A stretch of 35,767 nt of DNA from Polynucleobacter kasalickyi (GTDB taxonomy: Bacteria > Pseudomonadota > Gammaproteobacteria > Burkholderiales > Burkholderiaceae). The stretch's first letter is position 1. Each line of letters starts with the position of its first letter. This document shows, piece after piece, positions 9,520-20,445 of this stretch. The stretch covers positions 1 to 35,767 of the forward strand of contig NZ_FWXJ01000019.1 in NCBI RefSeq assembly GCF_900176405.1, read 5' to 3'. Below the pieces are notes generated by a model, which ran no database searches, was not told the origin of the DNA, and worked only from the letters and a program-made list of their open reading frames with translations. The translations under genes were made by a program, and so were the position numbers.

Positions 9520-12500
9520 ATGAAAGCATTGCTTGATTTATTCAAACAAACTCAAGGGGAAGAGCAATTTGATTCTATCAAAATTGGTCTGGCATCTCCT
9601 GAGAAAATTCGCTCATGGTCTTTCGGTGAAGTACGTAAACCAGAAACTATTAACTACAGAACATTTAAACCTGAACGTGATGGTTTATTCTGCGCAAAGA
9701 TTTTTGGCCCGATTAAGGATTATGAATGCTTGTGCGGTAAGTACAAACGCTTAAAGTTCCGCGGTGTAATTTGTGAAAAGTGTGGAGTTGAAGTCACACT
9801 CACTAAAGTTCGTCGTGAACGGATGGGTCACATTGATTTGGCGGCTCCGGTAGCGCATATTTGGTTTTTAAAATCATTACCTTCACGTTTGGGTATGGTT
9901 TTAGATATGACCTTGCGGGATATCGAGCGCGTACTTTACTTTGAAGCATATGTAGTTGTAGATCAAGGATTACTCCCTGAAGGCGTAGTAAAGCGCGCAG
10001 AGATTATGTCTGAAGAAGAGTACAACGCCAAGACTGAAGAGTATGGCGAAGGCTCATTTACAGCGATTATGGGCGCAGAAGGTATTCGTGAACTTTTAAG
10101 AAGTATCCAGATTGATCGCGATGTTGAAACTTTACGTTCTGAATTAAAGACTACTGGTAGTGATGCAAAGATTAAAAAATATGCAAAACGCTTAAAGGTA
10201 CTCGAGGCTTTTCAAACTTCAGGCATTAAGCCTGACTGGATGATTCTCGATGTGTTGCCAGTATTACCACCAGAATTACGCCCATTGGTTCCTTTGGATG
10301 GCGGCCGCTTTGCAACGTCTGACTTAAATGATTTATATCGTCGTGTTATTAACCGTAATAACCGTCTCAAAAAATTACTCGAGTTACGTGCGCCAGAGAT
10401 TATTGTTCGTAACGAAAAGAGAATGCTACAAGAAGCAGTAGACTCATTGTTAGACAATGGTCGTCGTGGTAAGGCAATGACTGGCGCAAACAAGCGTCCT
10501 CTCAAGTCCTTAGCTGAGATGATTAAAGGTAAGGGTGGTCGTTTCCGTCAAAACTTATTAGGTAAGCGCGTAGACTACTCTGGTCGTTCAGTAATTGTTG
10601 TTGGACCAAACCTCAAGTTACACCAGTGTGGATTGCCAAAATTAATGGCCTTAGAGTTGTTTAAGCCATTCATTTTTAACAAGTTAGAAACACTTGGTAT
10701 TGCAACAACTATCAAGGCAGCTAAAAAAGAAGTTGAAAACCAAACGCCAATCGTTTGGGATATTCTTGAGGAAGTCATTCGTGAGCATCCAGTGATGCTC
10801 AACCGTGCACCAACTCTTCACCGTTTAGGTATTCAAGCGTTTGAGCCATTATTGATTGAAGGTAAAGCAATTCAATTGCATCCTTTAGTTTGTGCGGCAT
10901 TTAATGCTGACTTTGACGGCGACCAAATGGCTGTTCACGTGCCACTTTCATTAGAAGCACAGATGGAAGCACGCACATTGATGTTGGCATCGAATAACAT
11001 TTTGTTCCCTGCGAATGGCGAACCTTCAATCGTTCCATCCCAAGATATTGTTTTAGGTTTGTATTACGCAACCCGTGACAAGATTAACGGTAAGGGCGAA
11101 GGCATGATGTTTGCCGACATTTCAGAAGTGATTCGTGCCTATGAGGCAGGTCAAGTTGAATTGGCATCAAGAATATCTGTTCGTTTGACAGAATATGACA
11201 TTATTGATAAGCACGCTGAAGGTGATGCGAGATTCCAAAAGAAAACTACGGTTATTCACACCTCTGTAGGTCGTGCAATTTTGTCAGAAATTCTGCCAAA
11301 AGGAATGGCGTTTGAAAATATTAATAAGCCGCTTAAAAAGAAAGAAATTTCTCGCTTAATTAATACTTCATTCCGTAAGTGTGGTTTGCGTGACACGGTA
11401 ATTTTTGCTGATAAGTTGTTGCAATCTGGTTTCCGTTTAGCGACTAAAGCTGGTATTTCGATTGCCATCGACGATATGTTGATTCCGACCCAAAAGGAAA
11501 AAATCATCACCGATGCTGCCAACAAAGTTAAAGAGTACGAAAAGCAGTTTATGTCTGGCTTGGTAACAAACCAAGAGCGTTATAACAACGTGGTTGATAT
11601 TTGGGGTGCCGCTGGTGACCAAGTAGGCAAGGCCATGATGGAGCAACTTTCTCAGCAAACCGTCCAAGACCGTCATGGTAACGACGTTAAACAAGAATCG
11701 TTTAACGCAATTTACATGATGGCGGATTCAGGTGCGCGTGGATCTGCAGCGCAGATACGTCAGTTAGCAGGTATGCGTGGATTGATGGCAAAGCCAGATG
11801 GCTCTATTATCGAAACGCCAATTACTGCGAACTTCCGTGAAGGTTTAAACGTTTTACAGTACTTTATTTCTACTCACGGTGCGCGTAAAGGTCTTGCTGA
11901 TACTGCATTGAAAACAGCGAACTCCGGTTACTTAACACGTCGTTTATGCGATGTAACTCAAGATTTAGTTGTTATTCAAGAAGATTGTGAAGTTACAGAA
12001 GGCGTAACAATGAAGGCCCTGGTTGAGGGTGGTGAAATTATCGAAGCATTACGTGATCGTATTCTCGGTCGTGTGGTGATTGGTGATGTTGTACATCCTG
12101 ATACACAAGAAGTCATCGTTACTCACGATACATTGCTTGATGAAGACATGGTTGATGAAATCGTGGCATCTGGCCTTGATGAAGTGAAGGTAAGAACGGT
12201 TCTCGCTTGTGCTACAAGATATGGACTCTGCGCTAAGTGTTATGGCCGTGACTTAGGTCGTGGCGGCTTGGTGAACGTAGGTGAGGCTGTAGGTGTGATT
12301 GCAGCGCAGTCGATTGGTGAGCCTGGTACACAGTTAACCATGCGTACTTTCCACATTGGTGGTGCGGCATCTCGTGCGCTAGTGGCAAGTAATGTTGAGG
12401 CGAAGTCTAACGGTACAGTACGTTTCTCAACAGCAATGAGATACATTTCCAATGCTAAGGGTGAGCAGGTAGTTATTTCTCGCTCAGGTGAAGCGTTGAT

Positions 12501-13761
12501 TATGGATGATCATGGTCGTGAGCGTGAACGTCATAAAGTACCTTACGGTGCCACGCTTTTAGCAGCTGACGGTGAAGTAGTTAAAGCAGGCGCAAGCTTA
12601 GCGAGCTGGGATCCGTTAACACGTCCAATTATTTCCGAGTTCGCTGGTCAAATTAACTTCGAGAATGTTGAAGAAGGCGTAACAGTAGCGAAACAAGTTG
12701 ATGATGTAACAGGTCTTTCAACATTAGTTGTAATTGATGGTAAGCGTAGAAGTGCTGCCGCTAAAGGGATTCGCCCAATTATCAAGATTCTCGATGAATC
12801 AGGTAGTGAAGTGAAGATTCCTGGAACGGATCATCCAGTAACAATCGGCTTACAATTCGGCGCCTTGATTACCGTCAAAGATGGCCAAATTGTAAAAACT
12901 GGTGAAGTATTGGCTCGTATTCCTATCGAATCACAAAAGACTCGTGATATTACCGGCGGTCTCCCACGTGTAGCAGAACTCTTTGAAGGTCGTTCACCAA
13001 AAGATGCTGCTGTATTAGCGAAAATCACTGGTACTGTTTCATTCGGTAAAGAGACGAAAGGTAAGCAACGTCTCGTGATTACTGATATGGATGGAGAGTC
13101 ACATGAGTTCTTGATTTTGAAAGAAAAACAAGTTCTCGTTCACGACGGTCAAGTTGTCAATAAAGGCGAAATGATTGTTGATGGACCAGCTGATCCGCAT
13201 GATATTTTGAATCTAAAAGGTATCGAAGAACTCTCAATGTATATTGTTGATGAAGTTCAGGACGTTTACCGATTACAAGGTGTGAAGATTAACGACAAGC
13301 ACATTGAAGTGATTGTTCGCCAAATGTTACGCCGTGTACAAGTAACGGATGCTGGAGAAACAAACTTTATTACCGGCGAGCAAGTTGAGCGTTCTAAGTT
13401 GCTTGATGAAAACGATCGCGTCATTGCCTTGGGTAAACGCCCAGCAATTTACGAGAACGTTCTTCTCGGTATTACAAAGGCATCGTTGTCTACAGATAGC
13501 TTTATTTCTGCAGCTTCGTTCCAAGAAACTACAAGGGTATTAACTGAAGCTGCCATTATGGGCAAAGTAGATACACTACGTGGTTTGAAAGAAAACGTGA
13601 TTATCGGTCGACTCATTCCCGCAGGTACAGGTTTGTCTTACCGTAAAGCACGTAAAGCTAGGGAGCAGTTTGAGCGCGATCGCGCAATGACGATTGCTAG
13701 CGAAGAAGCAAACGAAAAGACAGTAACTACAGAAGAAGTACCTGTAAGCGACGCTGAATAA
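9520..13761 (+). CDS. rpoC: DNA-directed RNA polymerase subunit beta'
   Basis: The beta' subunit carries the catalytic magnesium site of RNA polymerase. It has 1,413 residues (E. coli 1,407). The N-terminal zinc ribbon cysteines are C70, C72, C85 and C88. The catalytic NADFDGD lies at residues 462-468 with D464, D466 and D468 as metal ligands. The bridge helix/trigger loop region ([18 protein letters not shown]) and a second zinc site ([15 protein letters not shown]) follow. Spacing of one base to rpoB implies translational coupling and matched subunit amounts. A hairpin follows 9 bases after the stop. Confidence 0.99.
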   Translation: MKALLDLFKQTQGEEQFDSIKIGLASPEKIRSWSFGEVRKPETINYRTFKPERDGLFCAKIFGPIKDYECLCGKYKRLKFRGVICEKCGVEVTLTKVRRERMGHIDLAAPVAHIWFLKSLPSRLGMVLDMTLRDIERVLYFEAYVVVDQGLLPEGVVKRAEIMSEEEYNAKTEEYGEGSFTAIMGAEGIRELLRSIQIDRDVETLRSELKTTGSDAKIKKYAKRLKVLEAFQTSGIKPDWMILDVLPVLPPELRPLVPLDGGRFATSDLNDLYRRVINRNNRLKKLLELRAPEIIVRNEKRMLQEAVDSLLDNGRRGKAMTGANKRPLKSLAEMIKGKGGRFRQNLLGKRVDYSGRSVIVVGPNLKLHQCGLPKLMALELFKPFIFNKLETLGIATTIKAAKKEVENQTPIVWDILEEVIREHPVMLNRAPTLHRLGIQAFEPLLIEGKAIQLHPLVCAAFNADFDGDQMAVHVPLSLEAQMEARTLMLASNNILFPANGEPSIVPSQDIVLGLYYATRDKINGKGEGMMFADISEVIRAYEAGQVELASRISVRLTEYDIIDKHAEGDARFQKKTTVIHTSVGRAILSEILPKGMAFENINKPLKKKEISRLINTSFRKCGLRDTVIFADKLLQSGFRLATKAGISIAIDDMLIPTQKEKIITDAANKVKEYEKQFMSGLVTNQERYNNVVDIWGAAGDQVGKAMMEQLSQQTVQDRHGNDVKQESFNAIYMMADSGARGSAAQIRQLAGMRGLMAKPDGSIIETPITANFREGLNVLQYFISTHGARKGLADTALKTANSGYLTRRLCDVTQDLVVIQEDCEVTEGVTMKALVEGGEIIEALRDRILGRVVIGDVVHPDTQEVIVTHDTLLDEDMVDEIVASGLDEVKVRTVLACATRYGLCAKCYGRDLGRGGLVNVGEAVGVIAAQSIGEPGTQLTMRTFHIGGAASRALVASNVEAKSNGTVRFSTAMRYISNAKGEQVVISRSGEALIMDDHGRERERHKVPYGATLLAADGEVVKAGASLASWDPLTRPIISEFAGQINFENVEEGVTVAKQVDDVTGLSTLVVIDGKRRSAAAKGIRPIIKILDESGSEVKIPGTDHPVTIGLQFGALITVKDGQIVKTGEVLARIPIESQKTRDITGGLPRVAELFEGRSPKDAAVLAKITGTVSFGKETKGKQRLVITDMDGESHEFLILKEKQVLVHDGQVVNKGEMIVDGPADPHDILNLKGIEELSMYIVDEVQDVYRLQGVKINDKHIEVIVRQMLRRVQVTDAGETNFITGEQVERSKLLDENDRVIALGKRPAIYENVLLGITKASLSTDSFISAASFQETTRVLTEAAIMGKVDTLRGLKENVIIGRLIPAGTGLSYRKARKAREQFERDRAMTIASEEANEKTVTTEEVPVSDAE

Positions 13762-13770
13762 AACGAAAAA

Positions 13771-13798
13771 GTCAAGAATCCTGAAAAGGGTTCTTGAC
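13771..13798 (+). terminator. Hairpin after rpoC, possible terminator
   Basis: An 11-bp stem (13771-13781 with 13788-13798, one T-G wobble) has a six-base TGAAAA loop and begins 9 bases after the rpoC stop. An A-run precedes it but no T-run follows, so it is not a canonical rho-independent terminator; partial termination or 3'-end protection is possible. Its 3' arm contains the -35 box of the rpsL promoter. Confidence 0.65.
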
Positions 13799-13822
13799 GG
13801 TTCGCCAAAGTCAGTCTAGAAT
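13794..13822 (+). promoter_or_regulatory. str operon promoter (rpsL), sigma70-like
   Basis: TTGACG (13794-13799, 5 of 6) and TAGAAT (13817-13822, 5 of 6) are separated by exactly 17 bases, a strong sigma70-type promoter. The -35 lies in the 3' arm of the hairpin after rpoC. Transcription would start near 13829, giving a leader of about 88 bases before rpsL. In E. coli the str operon promoter also lies between the rpoBC transcription unit and rpsL in function, though there the genes are not adjacent. Confidence 0.8.
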
Positions 13823-13916
13823 GCTAGGTTCTGTAAAACCCGAATTATTTCCCTAAAAAAAGAAATAGTTTGATTAACTAAACGAATTGAAGTACTCAGA
13901 GTATTGAAAGTAAGTT

Positions 13917-14294
13917 ATGCCAACAATTAACCAGTTGCTAAAAAAGCCACGTACAAGTTTAGTGGTAAAAAGCAAGAGTCCTGCGCTGCAAAACAGTCCA
14001 CAACGTCGTGGTGTCTGCACTCGCGTATATACAACAACTCCTAAAAAGCCAAACTCCGCTTTGCGTAAAGTTGCTAAGGTTCGTTTAACAAACGGATTTG
14101 AAGTAATTTCATACATCGGTGGTGAAGGTCACAACCTCCAAGAACACTCAGTCGTGTTGATTCGTGGTGGTCGTGTAAAGGATTTGCCGGGTGTGCGTTA
14201 TCACATCGTCCGCGGCTCCTTAGATTTACAAGGTGTTAAAGATCGTAAGCAGTCACGCTCGAAGTATGGAGCAAAAAGAGCCAAGAAGGCTTAA
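13917..14294 (+). CDS. rpsL: 30S ribosomal protein S12
   Basis: S12 sits at the decoding centre and governs tRNA selection accuracy. The 125-residue protein (E. coli 124) has the conserved [17 protein letters not shown] stretch; K43, K88 and P91 are the wild-type, streptomycin-susceptible residues, and D89 is the usual site of beta-methylthiolation. The ribosome binding site is weak (AGTAAG). It is the first gene of the str operon and follows the promoter at 13794-13822. Confidence 0.98.
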   Translation: MPTINQLLKKPRTSLVVKSKSPALQNSPQRRGVCTRVYTTTPKKPNSALRKVAKVRLTNGFEVISYIGGEGHNLQEHSVVLIRGGRVKDLPGVRYHIVRGSLDLQGVKDRKQSRSKYGAKRAKKA

Positions 14295-14405
14295 TTCTTG
14301 GTAATTATGCAAATAGGTTGTCTATTTGCAAAGTAAGTGATTACTCCGGCAAAAGCTAGTTGAGTAGTCAAGGGAATTTTCCCAACTGAACCTGAAGGAG
14401 TTACT
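14295..14405 (+). promoter_or_regulatory. rpsL-rpsG gap with hairpins, candidate S7 site
   Basis: A perfect 9-bp hairpin pairs 14308-14316 with 14322-14330 around a GTTGT loop. A second element pairs GGGAA (14372-14376) with TTCCC (14379-14383), with AGTTG (14358-14362) and CAACT (14383-14387) able to extend it. The gap is 111 bases, larger than most in the block. In E. coli the rpsL-rpsG gap is where S7 binds to repress translation of its own operon. An S7 site here is inferred from position and folding potential; no promoter motif was found in the gap. Confidence 0.5.
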
Positions 14406-14876
14406 ATGCCACGTCGTAGAGAAGTACCGAAAAGAGAAATTTTGCCTGATCCAAAGTTTGGCAATGTTGAAGTAGCAAAATTTATGAACGTTCTCATGTT
14501 AGACGGTAAAAAATCCGTTGCAGAAAGAATCGTTTATGGCGCATTCGAGCACATCGAGAAAAAAGCCAACAAACCACCCCTAGACGTATTCTCAGTTGCC
14601 ATGGGCAACGTAAAACCTATCGTTGAAGTGAAGAGTCGCCGTGTTGGTGGTGCTAACTATCAAGTGCCTGTCGAAGTAAGACCATCAAGAAGATTGGCGT
14701 TGGCAATGCGTTGGTTGAGAGAAGCTGCTAAGAAGCGTAGCGAGAAGTCTATGGCGCAACGTTTAGCAAATGAATTACTCGAAGCTGCTGAAGGCAGAGG
14801 CGGCGCGATGAAAAAACGTGATGAAGTTCACCGTATGGCTGAAGCTAATAAAGCATTCTCACATTTCCGTTTCTAA
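14406..14876 (+). CDS. rpsG: 30S ribosomal protein S7
   Basis: S7 nucleates folding of the 16S rRNA 3' major domain and lines the E site. The 156-residue protein has the family start [15 protein letters not shown] and the conserved [17 protein letters not shown] region, ending with the C-terminal helix [12 protein letters not shown]. The ribosome binding site AAGGAG precedes the ATG at good spacing. fusA begins 34 bases later. Confidence 0.98.
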   Translation: MPRRREVPKREILPDPKFGNVEVAKFMNVLMLDGKKSVAERIVYGAFEHIEKKANKPPLDVFSVAMGNVKPIVEVKSRRVGGANYQVPVEVRPSRRLALAMRWLREAAKKRSEKSMAQRLANELLEAAEGRGGAMKKRDEVHRMAEANKAFSHFRF

Positions 14877-14910
14877 ATTGAATTACATTGAATAAGTAAA
14901 AGAGGACACC

Positions 14911-17013
14911 GTGGCACGAAAGACACCTATCGAGCGTTACCGCAATATTGGAATTTCCGCGCACATTGATGCTGGAAAAACAACTACCACTGAACGCATC
15001 CTGTTTTATACAGGCGTGAATCACAAGATTGGTGAAGTTCATGATGGCGCAGCCACAATGGACTGGATGGAGCAAGAGCAAGAGCGTGGTATTACTATTA
15101 CTTCTGCTGCTACAACGGCATTCTGGAAGGGTATGGCGGGTAACTATCCTGAGCACCGTATTAACATCATTGACACCCCAGGTCACGTAGACTTTACGAT
15201 TGAAGTAGAGCGTTCAATGCGTGTTTTAGATGGTGCATGTATGGTTTACTGTGCTGTAGGTGGAGTTCAGCCACAGTCAGAGACTGTATGGCGTCAAGCA
15301 AATAAATATGGTGTTCCTCGTTTAGCTTTTGTGAACAAGATGGACCGTACAGGCGCGAACTTTTTTAAAGTTCACGATCAAATGCGTGCTCGTTTAAAAG
15401 CAAATCCAATTCCGCTCCAGGTTCCAATTGGTGCGGAAGAGAACTTTAAAGGGGTTATTGACCTCGTTAAAATGAAAGCAATCTTTTGGGACGAGGCGTC
15501 ACAAGGCACAAAGTTTAGCTACGAAGAGATTCCAGCTGACTTGCTAGAGCTTGCTGAAGAGTGGCGTGAAAAAATGGTTGAAGCTGCTGCTGAATCATCA
15601 GAAGAGATGATGGACAAATATTTAAGCGGTGAAGCATTATCAGAAGAAGAGATTAAGTTAGCGATTCGTACGCGTACGATCGCTGGTGAAATCGTGCCAA
15701 TGATGTGTGGGACTGCATTTAAAAACAAAGGTGTTCAAGCGATGCTTGATGGCGTGATTGATTATTTGCCATCCCCATTAGACATTCCTCCTGTAACTGG
15801 CGAGCAAGAAAATGGCGAGCCAACAGAAAGAAGAGCTGCTGATGATGAGAAGTTCTCTGCATTAGCATTCAAAATTATGACTGACCCATTCGTCGGCCAA
15901 TTAATCTTCTTCCGTGTGTATTCAGGAATTGTTAATTCAGGAGATACGATTTATAACCCGATCAAGGGTAAGAAAGAACGTATCGGCCGTATTTTGCAGA
16001 TGCATGCTAACCAACGCGAAGAAATCAAAGAAGTTCGTGCGGGTGACATTGCTGCAGCTGTAGGCTTGAAAGATGCAACAACAGGTGAAACACTTTGTGA
16101 TCCATCAGCGATTATTATTCTCGAAAGAATGATATTCCCAGAACCAGTTATTTCTCAAGCGGTTGAGCCAAAAACCAAGGTTGACCAAGAGAAAATGGGT
16201 ATTGCTTTGAATCGTTTAGCTCAAGAAGATCCATCTTTCAGAGTGAAAACGGACGAAGAGTCTGGACAAACAATTATTTCTGGAATGGGTGAGTTACACC
16301 TTGAGATTCTTGTTGACCGTATGAAGCGTGAATTCGGCGTTGAAGCAACAGTCGGTAAGCCACAGGTTGCCTACCGTGAAACAATTCGTAAGACTTGTGA
16401 AGAGATTGAAGGCAAGTTTGTTAAACAATCTGGTGGTCGTGGTCAGTATGGTCACGTTGTTCTCAAGTTAGAACCACAAGAGCCAGGCAAAGGTTACGAG
16501 TTCGTTGACGCAATTAAGGGCGGTGTTGTTCCTCGCGAATACATTCCTGCCGTTGACAAGGGAATTCAGGAAACATTAAACAATGGTGTGCTTGCTGGAT
16601 ACCCAGTTGTTGACATTAAAGCAACTTTGATTTTCGGTTCTTACCATGATGTTGACTCTAACGAGAATGCGTTCAAAATGGCTGGCTCCATGGCGTTTAA
16701 AGACGGTTGTCGTAAAGCTAGCCCAGTATTGTTAGAGCCAATGATGGCGGTAGAAGTAGAAACGCCTGAAGACTTTATGGGTAACGTAATGGGCGATTTG
16801 TCATCACGTCGTGGTATTTTGCAAGGTATGGATGATATTACGGGCGGTGGAAAAATCGTTCGTGCGGAAGTTCCGCTAGCCGAAATGTTTGGGTACTCAA
16901 CAGGATTGCGTTCACTAACGCAAGGTAGAGCAACTTATACAATGGAATTTAAGCATTATTCTGAAGCACCGAAGAACGTTGCGGAAGCTGTTATTGCAGC
17001 AAAAGCAAAATAA
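14911..17013 (+). CDS. fusA: Elongation factor G
   Basis: EF-G is the GTPase that drives translocation and, with RRF, ribosome recycling. The 700-residue protein (E. coli 704) has G motifs AHIDAGKT at 17-24, DTPGH at 88-92 and NKMD at 142-145, then domains 2-5 in the normal order. It starts with GTG at 14911 after AGAGGA; the protein then reads [10 protein letters not shown], the usual EF-G start. It lies between rpsG and the second tuf gene, as in the classic str operon. Confidence 0.99.
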   Translation: MARKTPIERYRNIGISAHIDAGKTTTTERILFYTGVNHKIGEVHDGAATMDWMEQEQERGITITSAATTAFWKGMAGNYPEHRINIIDTPGHVDFTIEVERSMRVLDGACMVYCAVGGVQPQSETVWRQANKYGVPRLAFVNKMDRTGANFFKVHDQMRARLKANPIPLQVPIGAEENFKGVIDLVKMKAIFWDEASQGTKFSYEEIPADLLELAEEWREKMVEAAAESSEEMMDKYLSGEALSEEEIKLAIRTRTIAGEIVPMMCGTAFKNKGVQAMLDGVIDYLPSPLDIPPVTGEQENGEPTERRAADDEKFSALAFKIMTDPFVGQLIFFRVYSGIVNSGDTIYNPIKGKKERIGRILQMHANQREEIKEVRAGDIAAAVGLKDATTGETLCDPSAIIILERMIFPEPVISQAVEPKTKVDQEKMGIALNRLAQEDPSFRVKTDEESGQTIISGMGELHLEILVDRMKREFGVEATVGKPQVAYRETIRKTCEEIEGKFVKQSGGRGQYGHVVLKLEPQEPGKGYEFVDAIKGGVVPREYIPAVDKGIQETLNNGVLAGYPVVDIKATLIFGSYHDVDSNENAFKMAGSMAFKDGCRKASPVLLEPMMAVEVETPEDFMGNVMGDLSSRRGILQGMDDITGGGKIVRAEVPLAEMFGYSTGLRSLTQGRATYTMEFKHYSEAPKNVAEAVIAAKAK

Positions 17014-17048
17014 TTAACTAATTTTATATATAACTAACTTAAGTATTG

Positions 17049-18250
17049 AGAGGCGGAAATGGCAAAAGAGAAATTTGAACGGACGAAGCCCCACGTTAAC
17101 GTTGGCACAATTGGTCACGTTGACCACGGTAAAACGACATTAACAGCGGCAATTACAACCGTATTATCAAAAGCGTTTGGTGGCGAAGCGAAAGCTTACG
17201 ATCAAATTGATGCTGCTCCAGAAGAAAAGGCACGCGGTATTACGATTAATACAGCCCACGTTGAGTATGAGACACAGAATCGTCACTATGCTCACGTTGA
17301 TTGCCCAGGCCACGCTGACTATGTTAAAAACATGATTACTGGTGCTGCTCAGATGGACGGCGCGATTTTAGTATGTTCAGCAGCTGACGGTCCAATGCCA
17401 CAAACACGTGAGCACATTTTGTTAGCGCGTCAAGTTGGCGTGCCGTACATTGTTGTGTTTTTGAACAAGTGTGACATGGTGGATGACGAAGAGTTGTTAG
17501 AACTCGTTGAAATGGAAGTCCGTGAGTTGTTGTCAAAGTATGACTTCCCAGGCGATGACACACCAATTATCAAAGGTTCAGCAAAATTAGCATTAGAGGG
17601 CGACGAAGGTCCTTTAGGCAAGCAAGCAATTATGGCTTTGGCTGATGCATTAGATACATACATCCCAACACCTGAGCGTGCTGTTGATGGTACATTCTTG
17701 ATGCCGGTAGAAGATGTATTCTCTATTTCTGGTCGCGGTACAGTGGTAACAGGCCGTATTGAGCGTGGTATCGTTAAAGTCGGCGAAGAGATTGAAATCG
17801 TCGGTATCAAAGATACACAAAAGACAACATGTACAGGCGTAGAAATGTTCCGTAAGTTGCTAGACCAAGGTCAAGCAGGCGATAACGTTGGTATCTTGTT
17901 ACGTGGTACAAAGCGTGAAGATGTAGAGCGTGGTCAAGTATTATGCAAACCAGGTTCAATCCTCCCACACACAGAATTCTCAGCAGAGGTTTATGTGTTG
18001 TCTAAAGATGAAGGTGGCCGTCATACTCCATTCTTTAACAACTACCGTCCACAGTTCTACTTCCGTACAACGGACGTAACTGGCGCGATTGAGTTGCCAA
18101 AAGACAAAGAGATGGTAATGCCAGGCGATAACGTACAAATTAGCGTGAAGTTAATTGCACCAATCGCGATGGAAGAAGGTTTACGTTTTGCGATCCGTGA
18201 AGGTGGCCGTACTGTTGGCGCCGGTGTGGTTGCAAAAATTATTGCTTAAG
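17049..18250 (+). repeat. Direct repeat, copy 2 of 2 (tuf gene)
   Basis: Second member of the 1,202-base pair described at 583-1784, in the same orientation. Two synonymous differences are seen (T17472, T17814). Two nearly identical direct repeats 16.5 kb apart enclose secE-nusG, rplKAJL, rpoBC, rpsL, rpsG and fusA, so recombination between them could duplicate, or would lethally delete, that block. Confidence 0.96.
17059..18249 (+). CDS. tuf: Elongation factor Tu, copy 2
   Basis: This second EF-Tu gene encodes a protein identical in all 396 residues to the one at 593-1783, including GHVDHGKT (19-26), DCPGH (81-85) and NKCD (136-139). It is the last gene of the str operon, 45 bases after fusA, and uses the same GAGGCGGAA ribosome binding site. 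Two tuf genes, one by the tRNA cluster and one after fusA, is the usual proteobacterial arrangement and helps supply the most abundant protein of the cell. Confidence 0.99.
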   Translation: MAKEKFERTKPHVNVGTIGHVDHGKTTLTAAITTVLSKAFGGEAKAYDQIDAAPEEKARGITINTAHVEYETQNRHYAHVDCPGHADYVKNMITGAAQMDGAILVCSAADGPMPQTREHILLARQVGVPYIVVFLNKCDMVDDEELLELVEMEVRELLSKYDFPGDDTPIIKGSAKLALEGDEGPLGKQAIMALADALDTYIPTPERAVDGTFLMPVEDVFSISGRGTVVTGRIERGIVKVGEEIEIVGIKDTQKTTCTGVEMFRKLLDQGQAGDNVGILLRGTKREDVERGQVLCKPGSILPHTEFSAEVYVLSKDEGGRHTPFFNNYRPQFYFRTTDVTGAIELPKDKEMVMPGDNVQISVKLIAPIAMEEGLRFAIREGGRTVGAGVVAKIIA

Positions 18251-18260
18251 TTTTTTGTAT

Positions 18261-18292
18261 TTGACGGGTTGTAAGTGCGCTGCTTACAACCC
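18261..18292 (+). promoter_or_regulatory. Hairpin and candidate S10 promoter between tuf and rpsJ
   Basis: A perfect 10-bp stem, GGGTTGTAAG (18266-18275) with CTTACAACCC (18283-18292), has a seven-base loop. Overlapping it is a promoter-like pair, TTGACG (18261-18266) and TACAAC (18285-18290, 4 of 6) with an 18-base spacer. The stem has an A-run after it on the + strand and T's before it, so as a terminator it would work better on the minus strand. The position, at the str/S10 boundary, matches where E. coli places its S10 promoter. The hairpin is certain as sequence; promoter activity is inferred. Confidence 0.55.
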
Positions 18293-18341
18293 TTAAAAAA
18301 TAATATGAGCGTCAGCGCCGCTATGTTCTTTAGGAAATATC

Positions 18342-18653
18342 ATGCAAAGCCAGAAAATCCGTATCCGTTTAAAAGCATTTGATTACCGTTTAATTGATCA
18401 GTCAGCTGCTGAAATTGTAGACACTGCAAAAAGAACGGGTGCTGTAGTTAAAGGACCAGTACCATTGCCAACAAGAATTGAGCGTTTTGATATTTTACGT
18501 TCACCGCACGTTAACAAAACGTCGCGTGACCAGTTAGAAATCAGAACACATTTACGTTTGATGGATATTGTTGATCCAACAGAAAAAACAGTTGATGCTT
18601 TAATGAAATTAGATTTACCAGCTGGCGTTGACGTTGAAATCAAACTTCAGTAA
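18342..18653 (+). CDS. rpsJ: 30S ribosomal protein S10 (NusE)
   Basis: S10 is a small-subunit head protein. Outside the ribosome, as NusE, it pairs with NusB in antitermination and binds the NusG KOW domain, which physically couples transcription and translation. The 103-residue protein has the family start [18 protein letters not shown] and the conserved [12 protein letters not shown] and [15 protein letters not shown] regions. It is the first gene of the S10 set but is separated from rplC by a 193-base gap with its own promoter-like signal. Confidence 0.98.
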   Translation: MQSQKIRIRLKAFDYRLIDQSAAEIVDTAKRTGAVVKGPVPLPTRIERFDILRSPHVNKTSRDQLEIRTHLRLMDIVDPTEKTVDALMKLDLPAGVDVEIKLQ

Positions 18654-18661
18654 AAAAAAGA

Positions 18662-18697
18662 TTGCCAATCATTTAATTTAAGTATAGAATGATTGGC
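18662..18697 (+). promoter_or_regulatory. Inverted repeat overlapping a sigma70-like promoter, rpsJ-rplC
   Basis: TTGCCA (18662-18667, 4 of 6) and TAGAAT (18685-18690, 5 of 6) have a 17-base spacer. A perfect 10-bp inverted repeat, GCCAATCATT (18664-18673) with AATGATTGGC (18688-18697), covers most of the -35 and half of the -10. It begins 10 bases after the rpsJ stop, after an A-run. As RNA this could end or stabilise the rpsJ message; as DNA it could be a promoter or operator. The same AAAAAAAGATTGC string precedes the rpsQ-rplN element. Confidence 0.6.
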
Positions 18698-18814
18698 TAT
18701 GCTAAAAATTTGCTTAGTATATTTATTAAGTAAAATTTTATGTAGTTGTACAAGTAATACAGAAATGGGATTTTTAGTAAGCATTCCTTCACTAAAGATC
18801 ATTAATTAATTTTA

Positions 18815-18834
18815 GTCGACCAATCGATGTCGAC
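18815..18834 (+). promoter_or_regulatory. Hairpin in the rplC leader
   Basis: Two GTCGAC sequences (18815-18820 and 18829-18834) can pair around an eight-base CAATCGAT loop. The stem ends 3 bases before the GGAG ribosome binding site of rplC (18838-18841). It could affect ribosome access. In E. coli L4 controls the S10 operon from a leader upstream of rpsJ; whether this leader takes that role is unknown. The AT-rich 18698-18814 shows nothing else I recognise. Confidence 0.45.
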
Positions 18835-18846
18835 ATGGGAGTAGAT

Positions 18847-19500
18847 ATGAGCTTAGGCTTGATCGGCCGCAAGGTCGGCATGACTCGCTTGTTTACTGAT
18901 GAGGGTGATTCAATTCCAGTCACCGTTATTGATGTAAGCAACAACAGAGTCGCACAAATCAAAACTCAGGAAACTGACGGCTATGACGCTGTTCAGTTGG
19001 CACACGGCGAGCGCCGTGCTTCACGCGTAACCAAAGCAATGGCTGGACACTTTGCAAAAGCAGGTGTTATGGCAGGTAACGCACTCAACGAATTCAGATT
19101 AGATGCAGCAAAAATCGGTGAACTCACAATTGGTTCAGCTATGGGCGTTGATGCGTTCACGGTTGGTCAAAAAGTAGATGTGCAAGGTACAACAATCGGT
19201 AAGGGTTATGCCGGCACAATCAAACGTCACCATTTCTCATCTGGTCGTGCCAGTCACGGTAACTCAAGATCACACAACGTACCAGGCTCTATCGGTATGG
19301 CTCAAGATCCTGGACGTGTATTCCCTGGTAAGCGTATGACAGGTCACTTGGGTGATGTTACACGTACAGTGCAGAATTTGGAAATAGCCCGCGTTGATGC
19401 AGAGAGACAGCTCCTTTTAGTTAAGGGTGCAGTTCCTGGTTCACGTGGTGGAAAAGTTATTGTTACGCCGGCAATTAAAACGCCAGCGGCAAAATCTTAA
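18847..19500 (+). CDS. rplC: 50S ribosomal protein L3
   Basis: L3 is an early-assembly 23S rRNA protein whose long loop reaches toward the peptidyl transferase centre. From ATG 18847 it has 217 residues and begins [16 protein letters not shown], as in Burkholderiales homologues. ATG 18835 is in frame, but GGAG at 18838-18841 lies downstream of it and is spaced 5 bases from 18847, so 18847 was chosen. The conserved [15 protein letters not shown] and [15 protein letters not shown] regions are present; Q in the GMAQDPGR segment is the usual methylation site. Confidence 0.98.
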   Translation: MSLGLIGRKVGMTRLFTDEGDSIPVTVIDVSNNRVAQIKTQETDGYDAVQLAHGERRASRVTKAMAGHFAKAGVMAGNALNEFRLDAAKIGELTIGSAMGVDAFTVGQKVDVQGTTIGKGYAGTIKRHHFSSGRASHGNSRSHNVPGSIGMAQDPGRVFPGKRMTGHLGDVTRTVQNLEIARVDAERQLLLVKGAVPGSRGGKVIVTPAIKTPAAKS

Positions 19501-19512
19501 TAAGGGGCCATC

Positions 19513-20133
19513 ATGGAACTTAAGCTCCTAGAAGCAAACGGAAAAATCGGTGAAGCAATTACGGCTTCAGCAGAAGTATTTGAACGCGAATACAACGAAG
19601 CATTGGTACATCAGATTGTTGTAGCTTATCAAGCTAACGCAAGAAGTGGAAACCGTGCACAGAAGGATCGTGAACAAGTTCATCACACAACTAAAAAACC
19701 ATGGAAACAAAAAGGTACTGGCCGCGCACGTGCTGGTATGTCTTCTTCTCCATTGTGGCGTGGCGGTGGACGTATCTTCCCGAACTCACCAGAAGAAAAC
19801 TTCTCACATAAAGTTAACAAGAAAATGTACAGAGCTGGTATGCGCTCAATCTTTTCTCAGTTAGCAAGAGAAGGTCGTTTAAATGTTGTGGATAGCTTTA
19901 ACTTGGAAGCGCCAAAAACAAAATTGCTAGCTGAAAAAGTTAAAGCAATGGGTTTAGACTCAGTGTTAATTATTTTGGACAAGGTTGACGAAAACTTATA
20001 CCTTGCTGCACGTAATTTACACAAGGTTTCAATCGTTGAAGCGCAACATGCTGATCCATTGTCTTTAGTTCACTTCCAAAACATTTTGGTTGGTAAAGCA
20101 GCGATTGCTCAAATTGAGGAGATGCTCAAATGA
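19513..20133 (+). CDS. rplD: 50S ribosomal protein L4
   Basis: L4 lines the peptide exit tunnel with its extended loop and in E. coli regulates the S10 operon. The 206-residue protein has the conserved loop region [20 protein letters not shown] followed by [10 protein letters not shown]. The stop overlaps the rplW start by 4 bases (ATGA at 20130), implying translational coupling. Confidence 0.98.
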   Translation: MELKLLEANGKIGEAITASAEVFEREYNEALVHQIVVAYQANARSGNRAQKDREQVHHTTKKPWKQKGTGRARAGMSSSPLWRGGGRIFPNSPEENFSHKVNKKMYRAGMRSIFSQLAREGRLNVVDSFNLEAPKTKLLAEKVKAMGLDSVLIILDKVDENLYLAARNLHKVSIVEAQHADPLSLVHFQNILVGKAAIAQIEEMLK

Positions 20134-20444
20134 TACAAACTCGTAGAAACGAACATCGCCTTTTAAGTATTCTGCTTGGCCCAGTTATCTCAGAAAAAGC
20201 AACAATGGTTGCTGAGAAAAATGAACAAGTGGTATTTGAAGTTGCACGTGATGCTAATAAGCTTGAAATTAAAGGGGCAGTTGAGTTGCTCTTTAAAGTT
20301 GAAGTGAAGTCAGTTCAAGTGGTAATTCAAAAAGGTAAAGCAAAGAAATTTGGTAGATTCGAAGGTCGTCGCAATCATGTTAAGAAAGCTTACGTATCGT
20401 TGAAGCCAGGTCAAGAAATCAATTTTGAGACGGAGGTCAAATAA
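20130..20444 (+). CDS. rplW: 50S ribosomal protein L23
   Basis: L23 sits at the tunnel exit and is the docking site for trigger factor and SRP. The 104-residue protein has the family pattern [24 protein letters not shown] and a C-terminal [13 protein letters not shown]. The start overlaps the rplD stop, and the preceding GAGGAGATG region supplies a ribosome binding site inside rplD. The N terminus is slightly longer than in E. coli, which fits Burkholderiales homologues. Confidence 0.97.
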   Translation: MIQTRRNEHRLLSILLGPVISEKATMVAEKNEQVVFEVARDANKLEIKGAVELLFKVEVKSVQVVIQKGKAKKFGRFEGRRNHVKKAYVSLKPGQEINFETEVK

Positions 20445-20445
20445 T

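Noticed and set aside
13771..13798. Calling the rpoC hairpin a full rho-independent terminator
   Set aside because: The stem is strong but no T-run follows, so only a possible or partial terminator is claimed.
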